From: Anaerolineae bacterium
GTDB taxonomy: Bacteria > Chloroflexota > Anaerolineae > Aggregatilineales > Phototrophicaceae
Assembly: GCA_023382675.1 (NCBI GenBank)
Contig: JAHDWN010000011.1
Span: forward strand, 81,007 to 145,006
Direction: 5' to 3'
DNA length: 64,000 nt
The notes below the pieces were generated by a model that was not told the origin of the DNA, made no database searches, and worked only from the letters and a program-made list of their open reading frames with translations. The translations under genes and the position numbers were made by a program. Shown here piece by piece: positions 9,035-16,795 of this stretch; positions within the stretch are counted from its first letter, which is position 1, and each line of letters begins with the position of its first letter.

Positions 9035-9104
9035 GTTCCTCTATAGTTCCTCACCCAGCATGGCAAGCGCACAGCTTATTCTTCTTTAGTGGAGGAGTTG
9101 TGTC

Positions 9105-9560
9105 ATGTTAAAGTGGCGTAACCTGTTGTGGGTTGTCCTGGGGCTGTTCTTGCTCGCTGGTGCAGGGATTGCACTGGCACAGGACGACGAGGAACCGATT
9201 CCCCCGTTCTTCACCGATGGTCGTCTGAATGGCTACGATCTGGCAGCGCCGGTCGTGGTCTATTACACTCACGACACGGTGTCAGGCACAAAGTGGGGTG
9301 AATTCAACGAGGTCATCACCGGTCTGGAGCTGTGGCGAGTCAGCGGTGAAGGCATCGGCCAGAAGATTCTCGAACTGACCAACGAGGAAATCAACGCGGC
9401 GGTCGCGCGGGGCCACATGGTCTTCGAGAGTGACGTTCCTGGCTTCGATCTGAATGTCGGCAGCGACGGCTGGCTCTGGGTGAGATGCCCAGGGTGCGAC
9501 GGCAAGATATACACTTTTGAATGGGACGATAGCGGACGCACGCTGAACGTTCCCTATTAG
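9105..9560 (+). CDS. Small exported protein of unknown function
   Basis: A 151-residue protein with a clear signal peptide (WRNLLWVVLGLFLLAGAGIALAQ, cleavage after ALA near residue 25). The mature part begins acidic (DDEEP) and appears beta-rich. It contains one CxxC-like segment, RCPGCDGK, near residue 128, which could bind metal or form a disulfide. The ATG follows GGAGGAG by a normal spacing. No family is recognised. It sits alone between a terminator-like hairpin and the convergent Argonaute gene, and nothing suggests that it works with the latter. Confidence 0.65.
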   Translation: MLKWRNLLWVVLGLFLLAGAGIALAQDDEEPIPPFFTDGRLNGYDLAAPVVVYYTHDTVSGTKWGEFNEVITGLELWRVSGEGIGQKILELTNEEINAAVARGHMVFESDVPGFDLNVGSDGWLWVRCPGCDGKIYTFEWDDSGRTLNVPY

Positions 9561-9647
9561 CGGCATCCGATGGCAATTCGCCGGGTGTGAGCATTGAGCA
9601 TAGGCCGGCGTTCACAGCGGCGCTCCATCCGGGGCGCCGGTTTCGTC

Positions 9648-11765
9648 TCACAGCCACCAGGCAGTTTCGCCTGCCGTCGCATCCGGAAAGACGCCACGCT
9701 CCAGCGCGGTTTTCCATTCGTCCGTATGCAGTAAAGTCACAGGCAGCGACGGCATAGATGGCGCGCCGTGATGTAACAGTGCCAGCGCTTCGATGGAATC
9801 CAGCACGTGCTCGATCCGCAGCGGCGCAAAGCAGCGCACGTGAAGCGGCGCAGGCGTCCCGGCGAGCGGTGGCGCAGCCGTGAACAAGAGTGCCTCACGC
9901 TCCGAGATAGTGAAAGCTGCGCCGCGAGCGGGAAGTTCGATGCGGCGGTTGGCGAAGGCGTACAGACGCGGCACATCTTCCGCTGTGATTTCCACAGGGT
10001 AAAGGGCTGCATCGTGCGCTGCTTCCCAGTCGGTGAGTGTCTGCGCGTCGGCCTTGTCGAGCCGACCATCGACGTGAATCAGCACCCGCCGCGCATTGAT
10101 CTCACGCGGTGGCAATAGATGAGCCAGAATCTCGCTCGTCAAGCCTGCGCCGGCTGAAACGAGCGCGCGAGCGGTGCGCCAACCCTGGCAAAGGCCACGG
10201 TTGCCGTAATATCGCGCGATGGCGGTGAGATCGTCGCTGCCTTTCTTAGCGGTGCGCCGGATCGCCAGGCCAACGATCCGGTCGGCGTAGGGCAGGGGTT
10301 CTTCAAAAATGAACGGCGTATTGCCCGCCCGTGCCAGCAAGCCCATGATAATGCGCGGCATTGCTTCGATGTCGTGCAGCGTCCGTTCGAACAGGATCAG
10401 CGATGGCAGCGCGCGCCCGACCGCTTGCGCTTTCAGAAACTGCTCCGGCGCGGCTGGGTCTGTGTACGCGGCATCTGGCAGGCAGGCGAGCAAGACATCG
10501 GCGTCGGCCTTGGCGAGCGCACGCACCGCCGTCTGCAAATTCTCTGGCGTAAGCACCTGCACCGCGCGTGTGCGCGTGACCTTCAGCCTGACAGGATGGG
10601 CGCGCTCGAATTCTCGTGCCAGCGCTTCCACGAAGATGTCGGCCACGTCGCCCTGGGCATTCAAAACAGCCAGCCGCAAAGGCTCGGTCTGGTAGCGGGG
10701 TGCGCACTGATACAGGCCGTGTTGGGCGAAATCCGCGCTCGAAGACCGGGGATCGTATGGCCGGATTTTGTCATTGCCCCAGACCACGCTCAGGCGCGGC
10801 GTAACCTGTTTGAAGTACTCCGGCAGATTGCGCTGGCTGTAGGCGTCGCCGATCAGCCCGGCGTCTTTGGCGATGTCGGCGATCACCTTGACCAGCCGTG
10901 CGCGTTCGTCGGGCTTGAGTTGCAGCGCTCGCTCGACCTGGCCGGGGATCACGTCGAAGCGTGACGCCGTCTCCGGCGTGATGCGCAGATCCAGCGCGTT
11001 AGCCGGATAGTCCTCTGTCTTGCTGCCAACCGCGATGCGCAGTGCCAGCATGTCGTCGGTCGCCATGCCCATCCACTCCCGCAATCGCTTGTGCTGGAGC
11101 AGGCGCTTGCGCTGTTCGGCGACCGTGCCGAGCACTTTGACGATTGTTCCTTCATCCCCGGCGAGCTTCTCGACGACTGCCAACCCGGTGAGCGCGTTCA
11201 CGTCCGGCAGCGCGCTGGCGAATGCCGTCACATCCTGCGCATAGAGCACGCGCGTGATCACCGCCAGCGCCAGCGTGGGCTGCCCGCCGATCACCCAGGT
11301 GCGTGCATACGGTTCGTGAACAACGCGAGCATTCTTGATTGTCCCGGCGGCACGTGCCAGCGCCTCCACAAAATGACCGTCCAGATCGGCCAGCCGCCCA
11401 CGCATTACGAAAGCAGCGATCGCTTCCGGCGTGGCGCGCCAGTGCAGGTCTTCTTCGATGTGCGTGAGCGCCGCAAAAAGCGCGGGGTGTTCAGTGCGCA
11501 GGGCGTCAATGGTTATCAAGACCCTGGCCGGGTTTGGGGGTGTATCGGTGATCAGCCGACCGTCCAGCCAATGCCACTGACCGCCGAGATCGCGGCGCAG
11601 GTGATACGCCAGTTTTGCGCCTGAGCACGCTCCATCTCCATTCCAAATGGGCGCGTAGGCATACAGCCGCCCGATGCCCTCGGTGCGGATGGGAAACAGT
11701 TCGGTGAAAAGTAGAGCCTCACTGGTCAGTGTAGCGTCACCGTCAGCGGGTTCGCTTGCATGCAT
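9648..11765 (-). CDS. Long prokaryotic Argonaute (pAgo) with degenerate PIWI active site
   Basis: A 705-residue protein with the layout of a long pAgo: N domain (about 15-130), a PAZ-like region (about 195-245, LTGLAVVEKLAG ... QRKRLLQHKRLREWM), MID (about 370-490) and PIWI (about 495-705). The MID domain shows LKAQAVGRALPSLILFERTL and AMPRIIMGLLARAGNTPFIFEE, the region that binds the guide 5' end. PIWI hallmarks are ADRIVGLAIRR, RRVLIHVDGR, AGTPAPLHV and the extreme C-terminus TAWWL. The first catalytic Asp, expected in (I/V)G(I/V)D, is Ala (about residue 501). The Asp in HVDGR (about 566) remains, so target cleavage is probably lost. The ATG follows GAGG loosely; a TTG at 11801 would add 12 codons but lies almost at the likely transcript start. 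Confidence 0.85.
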   Translation of the reverse strand: MHASEPADGDATLTSEALLFTELFPIRTEGIGRLYAYAPIWNGDGACSGAKLAYHLRRDLGGQWHWLDGRLITDTPPNPARVLITIDALRTEHPALFAALTHIEEDLHWRATPEAIAAFVMRGRLADLDGHFVEALARAAGTIKNARVVHEPYARTWVIGGQPTLALAVITRVLYAQDVTAFASALPDVNALTGLAVVEKLAGDEGTIVKVLGTVAEQRKRLLQHKRLREWMGMATDDMLALRIAVGSKTEDYPANALDLRITPETASRFDVIPGQVERALQLKPDERARLVKVIADIAKDAGLIGDAYSQRNLPEYFKQVTPRLSVVWGNDKIRPYDPRSSSADFAQHGLYQCAPRYQTEPLRLAVLNAQGDVADIFVEALAREFERAHPVRLKVTRTRAVQVLTPENLQTAVRALAKADADVLLACLPDAAYTDPAAPEQFLKAQAVGRALPSLILFERTLHDIEAMPRIIMGLLARAGNTPFIFEEPLPYADRIVGLAIRRTAKKGSDDLTAIARYYGNRGLCQGWRTARALVSAGAGLTSEILAHLLPPREINARRVLIHVDGRLDKADAQTLTDWEAAHDAALYPVEITAEDVPRLYAFANRRIELPARGAAFTISEREALLFTAAPPLAGTPAPLHVRCFAPLRIEHVLDSIEALALLHHGAPSMPSLPVTLLHTDEWKTALERGVFPDATAGETAWWL

Positions 11766-11816
11766 CGGCGCTATCTCATCCTCGATCCAGGCGTGATTCA
11801 ATAGAACAGATGTACA

Positions 11817-11822
11817 ATTATA
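11817..11822 (-). promoter_or_regulatory. Extended -10 promoter of the Argonaute gene
   Basis: Read on the minus strand this is TGTTATAATT, a perfect -10 box with the TGn extension. No good -35 is seen at 16-18 bases. Transcription would begin near 11810, about 45 bases before the chosen ATG. This disfavours the TTG at 11801 as the start. Confidence 0.55.
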
Positions 11823-11911
11823 ACATGACGCTGGGGCAGTTGGCTACTGGCGGGGGCAAAGTTAACCCCCGCCAATTATCTCGAGTATGTGATGTGTGGA
11901 GTTCGCTGTCG

Positions 11912-12919
11912 TTAGTAGGCGATACGCGGCTGGAACGTCTTCAGCGCGCGCATGTACTGCGCACGTTCAAATGCGCTGGGGTCTTCAGCGTTGATCTGGC
12001 TGACGCTCCCACGCATCTGTTCCACCGACTCGTACTCATGCTCTTCCATCCACTGGCGCATACCCGTTTCGACCACTTTCAGATGGTCGATGCCGCTGCG
12101 CAGCAGTGCCGACGCCATCATCGTCACATTCGCGCCCGCCATGATCATCTTAATCACATCGGTCGGCGTGTGGATGCCGCTGGTAGCCGCGAGATCCGCC
12201 TGGATGCGTCCAAACAGGATGGCGACCCAGGTCAGCGGCAGGCGCATGGCCTGCGGCGTGCTCAGGATGACGTTCGGCGTCACCTCGCGCGTCTCCAGGT
12301 CGATGTCAGGCTGGTAGAAACGGTTGAACAGCACGAGCGCATTGGCCCCGCCCATGTCCAGCCGTTTCGCCATGTAGGCCATGTTGCTGAAGAACGGGCT
12401 GAGCTTCATCGCGACCGGGATCTTGACCGCGCTCTTGACGGCGTGCAGGATGTCGATATAGGCGTTCTCGACCTCTTCGCCGGTCATGTTCATATTGGTC
12501 GGGATGTAATAGACGTTGAGTTCAAGCGCGTCGGCCCCAGCTTCTTCCATCTTGCGGGCGAACTTCGTCCAGCCACCCAGCGATGAGCCGTTCAGGCTGG
12601 CGATCACGGGGATGTTGACGCTCGCCTTGGCATCGGCGATCAGTTTCAGATAATCCTCTGTGCCCGCGTGATATTCTTCCGGTTCCGGGAAATACGTCAG
12701 CGCTTCGGCATAGCTTTCGGTGCCATACAGCAGATAGTGCTGCATCGCCTCGCGCTCACGCCGGATTTGTTCCTCGAACAATGAAAAAAGCACCACAGCG
12801 CCCGCGCCGGCATCTTCCATCCGCTTGATGTTCTCCACCTTCTCTGAAAGCGGGCACGCAGATACCACCAGCGGCGAGCGAAGTTTCAGGCCCAGGTACG
12901 TAGTCGTGATGTCTACCAT
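11912..12919 (-). CDS. Dihydroorotate dehydrogenase-like flavoprotein
   Basis: A 335-residue TIM-barrel protein of the class I dihydroorotate dehydrogenase superfamily: TTYLGLKLRSPLVVSACPLS at the N-terminus, VIASLNGSSLGGW, ADALELNVYYIP and IPVAMKLSPFFSNM, and a phosphate-binding end with GIHTPTDVIKMIMAGANVTMMASALL. Members of this subfamily are often encoded beside pyruvate:ferredoxin oxidoreductase, as here. Their substrate is not established, and a true pyrimidine biosynthesis role is doubtful because the usual active-site context is not evident. The start has a strong AAGGAGA. The gene follows nifJ on the same strand with about 80 bases between them, so co-transcription is likely. Confidence 0.85.
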   Translation of the reverse strand: MVDITTTYLGLKLRSPLVVSACPLSEKVENIKRMEDAGAGAVVLFSLFEEQIRREREAMQHYLLYGTESYAEALTYFPEPEEYHAGTEDYLKLIADAKASVNIPVIASLNGSSLGGWTKFARKMEEAGADALELNVYYIPTNMNMTGEEVENAYIDILHAVKSAVKIPVAMKLSPFFSNMAYMAKRLDMGGANALVLFNRFYQPDIDLETREVTPNVILSTPQAMRLPLTWVAILFGRIQADLAATSGIHTPTDVIKMIMAGANVTMMASALLRSGIDHLKVVETGMRQWMEEHEYESVEQMRGSVSQINAEDPSAFERAQYMRALKTFQPRIAY

Positions 12920-12998
12920 GAGTGTCTCCTTCTAGGGCGACCGACGATCAGCTTCTCGTCCCCTGAGGCTGCGGAAGCTGATCGTCGATGCGCGATTG

Positions 12999-15900
12999 TT
13001 ACGCGTGTCCGTTGGCGATAGTGACCGGGCGTGAAGCCAGGTATTCGTAGAGTGCCCACTGTGTGCGCACGTTCTCCTGCGCCTCGGCAAAGAGCGTCCG
13101 CGCGACCTCCGGCTTGCTCATTTCGAGCATTCGGAAGCGGTTCTCCATGCGCAGATACTCCGTCAGCGGCAGCTTGGGTGCGCGCGAGTCGAGCTGCAGC
13201 GGGTTTTCGCCCTGAGCCGCACGCGCCGGGTTGTAGCGATACAGAATCCACGCGCCCGTATCCACCGAGGCTTTCTGATTCTTCATCGCCGTCGTCATGT
13301 TGATGCCGTGCGCAATGCAGTGGCTGTAGGCGATGATAATGGATGGGCCGTCGTAGGCTTCCGCTTCCAGGAAGGTGCGCAGGGTTTGTTCGTCTCGCGC
13401 GCCCATCGCCACGCGCCCGACGTAGACGTTGCCGTAGCTCATCGCGATCAGGCCGAGATCCTTCTTGCCCGCGCGCTTGCCGCCAGCGGCGAATTTCGCC
13501 ACCGCGGCCAGCGGCGTTGCTTTGGACATCTGGCCGCCGGTATTCGAGTAGACTTCGGTATCCAGCACAAGAATGTTGACGTTGCGGCCACTGGCGAGCA
13601 CGTGATCCAGGCCGCCGAAGCCGATGTCATAGGCCCAGCCATCGCCACCAATGATCCATACGTCCTTACGCACGAGGTAATCCGCCAGCGTCAGCAGCCG
13701 TTTGGCGTCGTCACCGGGGATGGATGGGAGCTTCGCCTTGAGCTGAGCGACGCGCTCCCGCTGTTCGTGGATACCCGCTTCGTCACGCTGCTCCGCGTTC
13801 AAAATCGCGTTCGCTAGTTCGCCGCCGACCTGACCAGCCAGCTTGCCGAGCAATTCACGGGCATATTCGGTCTGCTTATCGACCGCCACGCGCATCCCGA
13901 GGCCGAACTCGGCGTTGTCTTCGAAGAGTGAGTTCGACCAGGCCGGGCCACGTCCGTCGGCGTTATACGCCCAGGGCGTCGTCGGCAGGTTGCCGCCGTA
14001 AATCGACGAGCAGCCGGTCGCATTCGCCACAATCGTGCGGTCGCCAAACAACTGCGAGATCAGCTTGAGATACGGCGTCTCGCCGCAGCCAGCGCACGCG
14101 CCAGAGAACTCGAACAGGGGCTGCTGGAGCTGCTGCTGACGGATGCTGGAGATCTTGATGTTGCGACGATCCATCTCCGGCAGATTGACGAAGAAGTCCC
14201 AGTTCTCGTTTTCCGGCTCGCGCAGCGGCGGCTGCGGATTCATGTTGATCGCTTTGTGGCTGGTTGCCGTCTTGCTCTTGGCCGGGCAGACATCCACGCA
14301 CAGCGCACAGCCAGTGCAGTCATCTGGCGAGACCTGAATGGTGTATTTCATACCTTTCCATTCAGTATCGCGCGCGTCGGTCGACTTGAAGGTGGCCGGA
14401 GCATTCGCCAACTCGGCTTCATCGTAAGCCTTGATACGAATGACAGCGTGCGGGCAAACCATGGCGCATTTGCCACACTGAATGCAGATTTCGGGGTCCC
14501 AAACCGGGATTTCCGACGCTAGATTGCGTTTCTCGTACTTGGTCGTGCCGGTCGGATACGTGCCGTCGGCAGGCAGGACGCTGACCGGCAGCAGATCGCC
14601 GCGTCGCGCGATCATCTCACCGGTGACATTGCGCACGAAGTCGGGCGCATACGCCGGGACGGGCGGCAGGAGTTCGACCTTCGACGTGACCTGTTCTGGC
14701 ACTTTAAGCTCGTGCAGGTGGCTGAGGGTGATGTCAACCGCTTGCAGGTTGCTCTCGACGATTTCTTCGCCCTTCTTGCCGTAGGTCTTTTCAATCGATT
14801 TCTTGATCTCAGTGATGGCTTCATCACGCGGCAGCACACCGGAGACGGCGAAGAAGCACGTCTGCATGATGGTGTTGATGCGTTTGCCCATGCCAACTTC
14901 GCCAGCCACGGCATATGCATCAATCGTGTACACCTTCAGGTGCTTGCGGACGATCTGCTCCTGTGTGATACGTGGTAACTGCGCCCAGACCTCGTCCGGG
15001 GGATACGGCATGTTGAGCAGGAACGTGCCGCCATCGACAATATCCTGAAGCATGTCGAATTTCTCCAGGAACGTCGGTTGGTGACAGGCGACGAAATTCG
15101 CCTTGTTGATCAGGTAGATGGAACGGATCGGCTTCGGCCCGAAACGCAGGTGCGACACTGTCATCGCCCCGGATTTCTTCGAGTCGTATACGAAGTGGCC
15201 CTGGGCATAGTTTTCGGTGTTCTCGCCGATGATCTTGATCGAGTTCTTGTTCGCGCCAACCGTGCCATCCGCGCCGAGGCCATAGAAGATGGCGCGCACA
15301 ACTTTATCCGACTCGACCGAGAAGTCCGGGTCGAAATCGAGGCTGGTGTGCGAAAGATCGTCGTTGATGCCAACCGTGAAATGGTTCTTCGGTTTCGCCT
15401 GTGCCAGGTTATCAAAAACGGCCTTGATCATGCCGGGGTTGAATTCCTTCGACGACAGGCCATAACGGCCACCGACGATCACCGGGGCTGGCCCTGCCGT
15501 CCATTCCTCGACAACCGCTGTCACCGTGTCCAGGTAGAGCGGCTCGCCCGTGCTGCCCGGCTCTTTGGTGCGATCAAGCACGCCGATGACGCGTGTCGTC
15601 GCCGGCAGCGCCTGAACGAAGCGACGCATATCGAAGGGGCGATAGAGGCGGACCTTGAGCACGCCGACTTTTTCGCCCTGCGCCGTCAGGTAGTCGACCG
15701 TTTCGTGTGCTGCCTCCGCGCCCGAACCCATGATCACGATCACGCGCTCAGCATCCGGCGCGCCAACGTACTCATATAGCTTGTAGGCGCGTCCGGTCAG
15801 CGCGGCGAACTTGTCCATCATGCGCTCGACCACGTCCGGGCAGGCGACATAGTACGGATTCACTGTCTCGCGCGCCTGGAAATAGACATCTGGGTTTTGC

Positions 15901-16562
15901 GCCGTGCCGCGCATCACCGGATGATCTGGCGAGAGCGAGCGGTTGCGATGCGCCGTGACCAACGCATCGTCGATCATCGCGCGCAGATCTTCCTCGTCGA
16001 GAACAGCCAGCTTGTTGACCTCATGCGATGTGCGGAAGCCATCGAAGAAGTGCAAAAACGGCACCCTTGCCTCAAGCGTCGCCGCATGAGCGATGGCCGC
16101 GAAGTCCTGCGCCTCCTGCACCGAGGCTGAGGACAGCAGCACCCAACCGGTGGCGCGCGCTGCCATCACATCGCTGTGATCGCCAAAGATCGACAGGGCC
16201 TGCGCAGCGATTGACCGCGCCGCGATGTGGAAGACTGTCGGCGTCAATTCACCGGCGATCTTGTACATATTCGGGATCATGAGCAGCAAGCCCTGTGACG
16301 CCGTAAAGGTTGTCGCCAGTGCGCCTGCTTGCAGCGCGCCGTGAATAGCGCCCGCAGCGCCGCCTTCGCTCTGCATTTCGATCACCTGGGGGACGGTGCC
16401 CCACAGATTGGGCTTGCCGTTCGCCGCCCACTCATCCGCCCATTCGCCCATTGGCGAGGCCGGAGTAATCGGGTAAATGGCGACGACTTCGTTCGTCAGA
16501 TAAGCCACCCGCGCTGCCGCTTCGTTGGCGTCGATGGTGGTATAGACAGGTGTTTTAGTCAT
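12999..16562 (-). CDS. nifJ: Pyruvate:ferredoxin (flavodoxin) oxidoreductase, single-chain
   Basis: A 1187-residue fused enzyme that oxidises pyruvate and CoA to acetyl-CoA and CO2 with reduction of ferredoxin, or runs in reverse. Domains in order: N-terminal TPP-binding PYR domain (AIYPITPASPMGEWADEW, about 30-48); domain II with IVIMGSGAEAAHETVDYL; the gamma-like EKR region; a two-cluster ferredoxin domain (CIQCGKCAMVCPHAV and CTGCALCVDVCPAKS, about 690-770); and the C-terminal PP domain with CAGCGETPY, GCSSIYGG, GGDGWAYDIGFGG and VYSNTGGQMSKATP. Length and domain order are complete. It points to anaerobic or fermentative pyruvate metabolism and precedes the dihydroorotate-dehydrogenase-like gene. 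Confidence 0.97.
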   Translation of the reverse strand: MTKTPVYTTIDANEAAARVAYLTNEVVAIYPITPASPMGEWADEWAANGKPNLWGTVPQVIEMQSEGGAAGAIHGALQAGALATTFTASQGLLLMIPNMYKIAGELTPTVFHIAARSIAAQALSIFGDHSDVMAARATGWVLLSSASVQEAQDFAAIAHAATLEARVPFLHFFDGFRTSHEVNKLAVLDEEDLRAMIDDALVTAHRNRSLSPDHPVMRGTAQNPDVYFQARETVNPYYVACPDVVERMMDKFAALTGRAYKLYEYVGAPDAERVIVIMGSGAEAAHETVDYLTAQGEKVGVLKVRLYRPFDMRRFVQALPATTRVIGVLDRTKEPGSTGEPLYLDTVTAVVEEWTAGPAPVIVGGRYGLSSKEFNPGMIKAVFDNLAQAKPKNHFTVGINDDLSHTSLDFDPDFSVESDKVVRAIFYGLGADGTVGANKNSIKIIGENTENYAQGHFVYDSKKSGAMTVSHLRFGPKPIRSIYLINKANFVACHQPTFLEKFDMLQDIVDGGTFLLNMPYPPDEVWAQLPRITQEQIVRKHLKVYTIDAYAVAGEVGMGKRINTIMQTCFFAVSGVLPRDEAITEIKKSIEKTYGKKGEEIVESNLQAVDITLSHLHELKVPEQVTSKVELLPPVPAYAPDFVRNVTGEMIARRGDLLPVSVLPADGTYPTGTTKYEKRNLASEIPVWDPEICIQCGKCAMVCPHAVIRIKAYDEAELANAPATFKSTDARDTEWKGMKYTIQVSPDDCTGCALCVDVCPAKSKTATSHKAINMNPQPPLREPENENWDFFVNLPEMDRRNIKISSIRQQQLQQPLFEFSGACAGCGETPYLKLISQLFGDRTIVANATGCSSIYGGNLPTTPWAYNADGRGPAWSNSLFEDNAEFGLGMRVAVDKQTEYARELLGKLAGQVGGELANAILNAEQRDEAGIHEQRERVAQLKAKLPSIPGDDAKRLLTLADYLVRKDVWIIGGDGWAYDIGFGGLDHVLASGRNVNILVLDTEVYSNTGGQMSKATPLAAVAKFAAGGKRAGKKDLGLIAMSYGNVYVGRVAMGARDEQTLRTFLEAEAYDGPSIIIAYSHCIAHGINMTTAMKNQKASVDTGAWILYRYNPARAAQGENPLQLDSRAPKLPLTEYLRMENRFRMLEMSKPEVARTLFAEAQENVRTQWALYEYLASRPVTIANGHA

Positions 16563-16737
16563 AATCGAACCCTATCTTCCCTCGTTTCTGTGCGTAAAAA
16601 TACGCCGTACGTACCTCTCATCATGGTAGTCTTCGCACGGCATGGTCACCAGTGATGCACGTCATGCACGACAGGTAGCATTTGTCTCTAATCTTGCTCG
16701 GACATCCGTTCGGGAGTTGTGGGTCGCGATGAATGAA

Positions 16738-16772
16738 ATCGGGGCGGCTCTTAAGAAAGAATCCGCCCCGAT
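16738..16772 (-). terminator. Hairpin downstream of hppA
   Basis: ATCGGGGCGG (16738-16747) pairs perfectly with CCGCCCCGAT (16763-16772) around a 15-base loop, 24 bases past the hppA stop codon. Read on the minus strand it is followed by TTCATTC, a weak U-rich tail. Confidence 0.65.
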
Positions 16773-16795
16773 ACTTCAACCGTTACTTATTGTTA

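Noticed and set aside
9105-9560. Small exported protein as partner of the Argonaute
   Set aside because: It is convergent, has its own terminator-like leader and a signal peptide, and carries no nuclease or membrane-effector feature.
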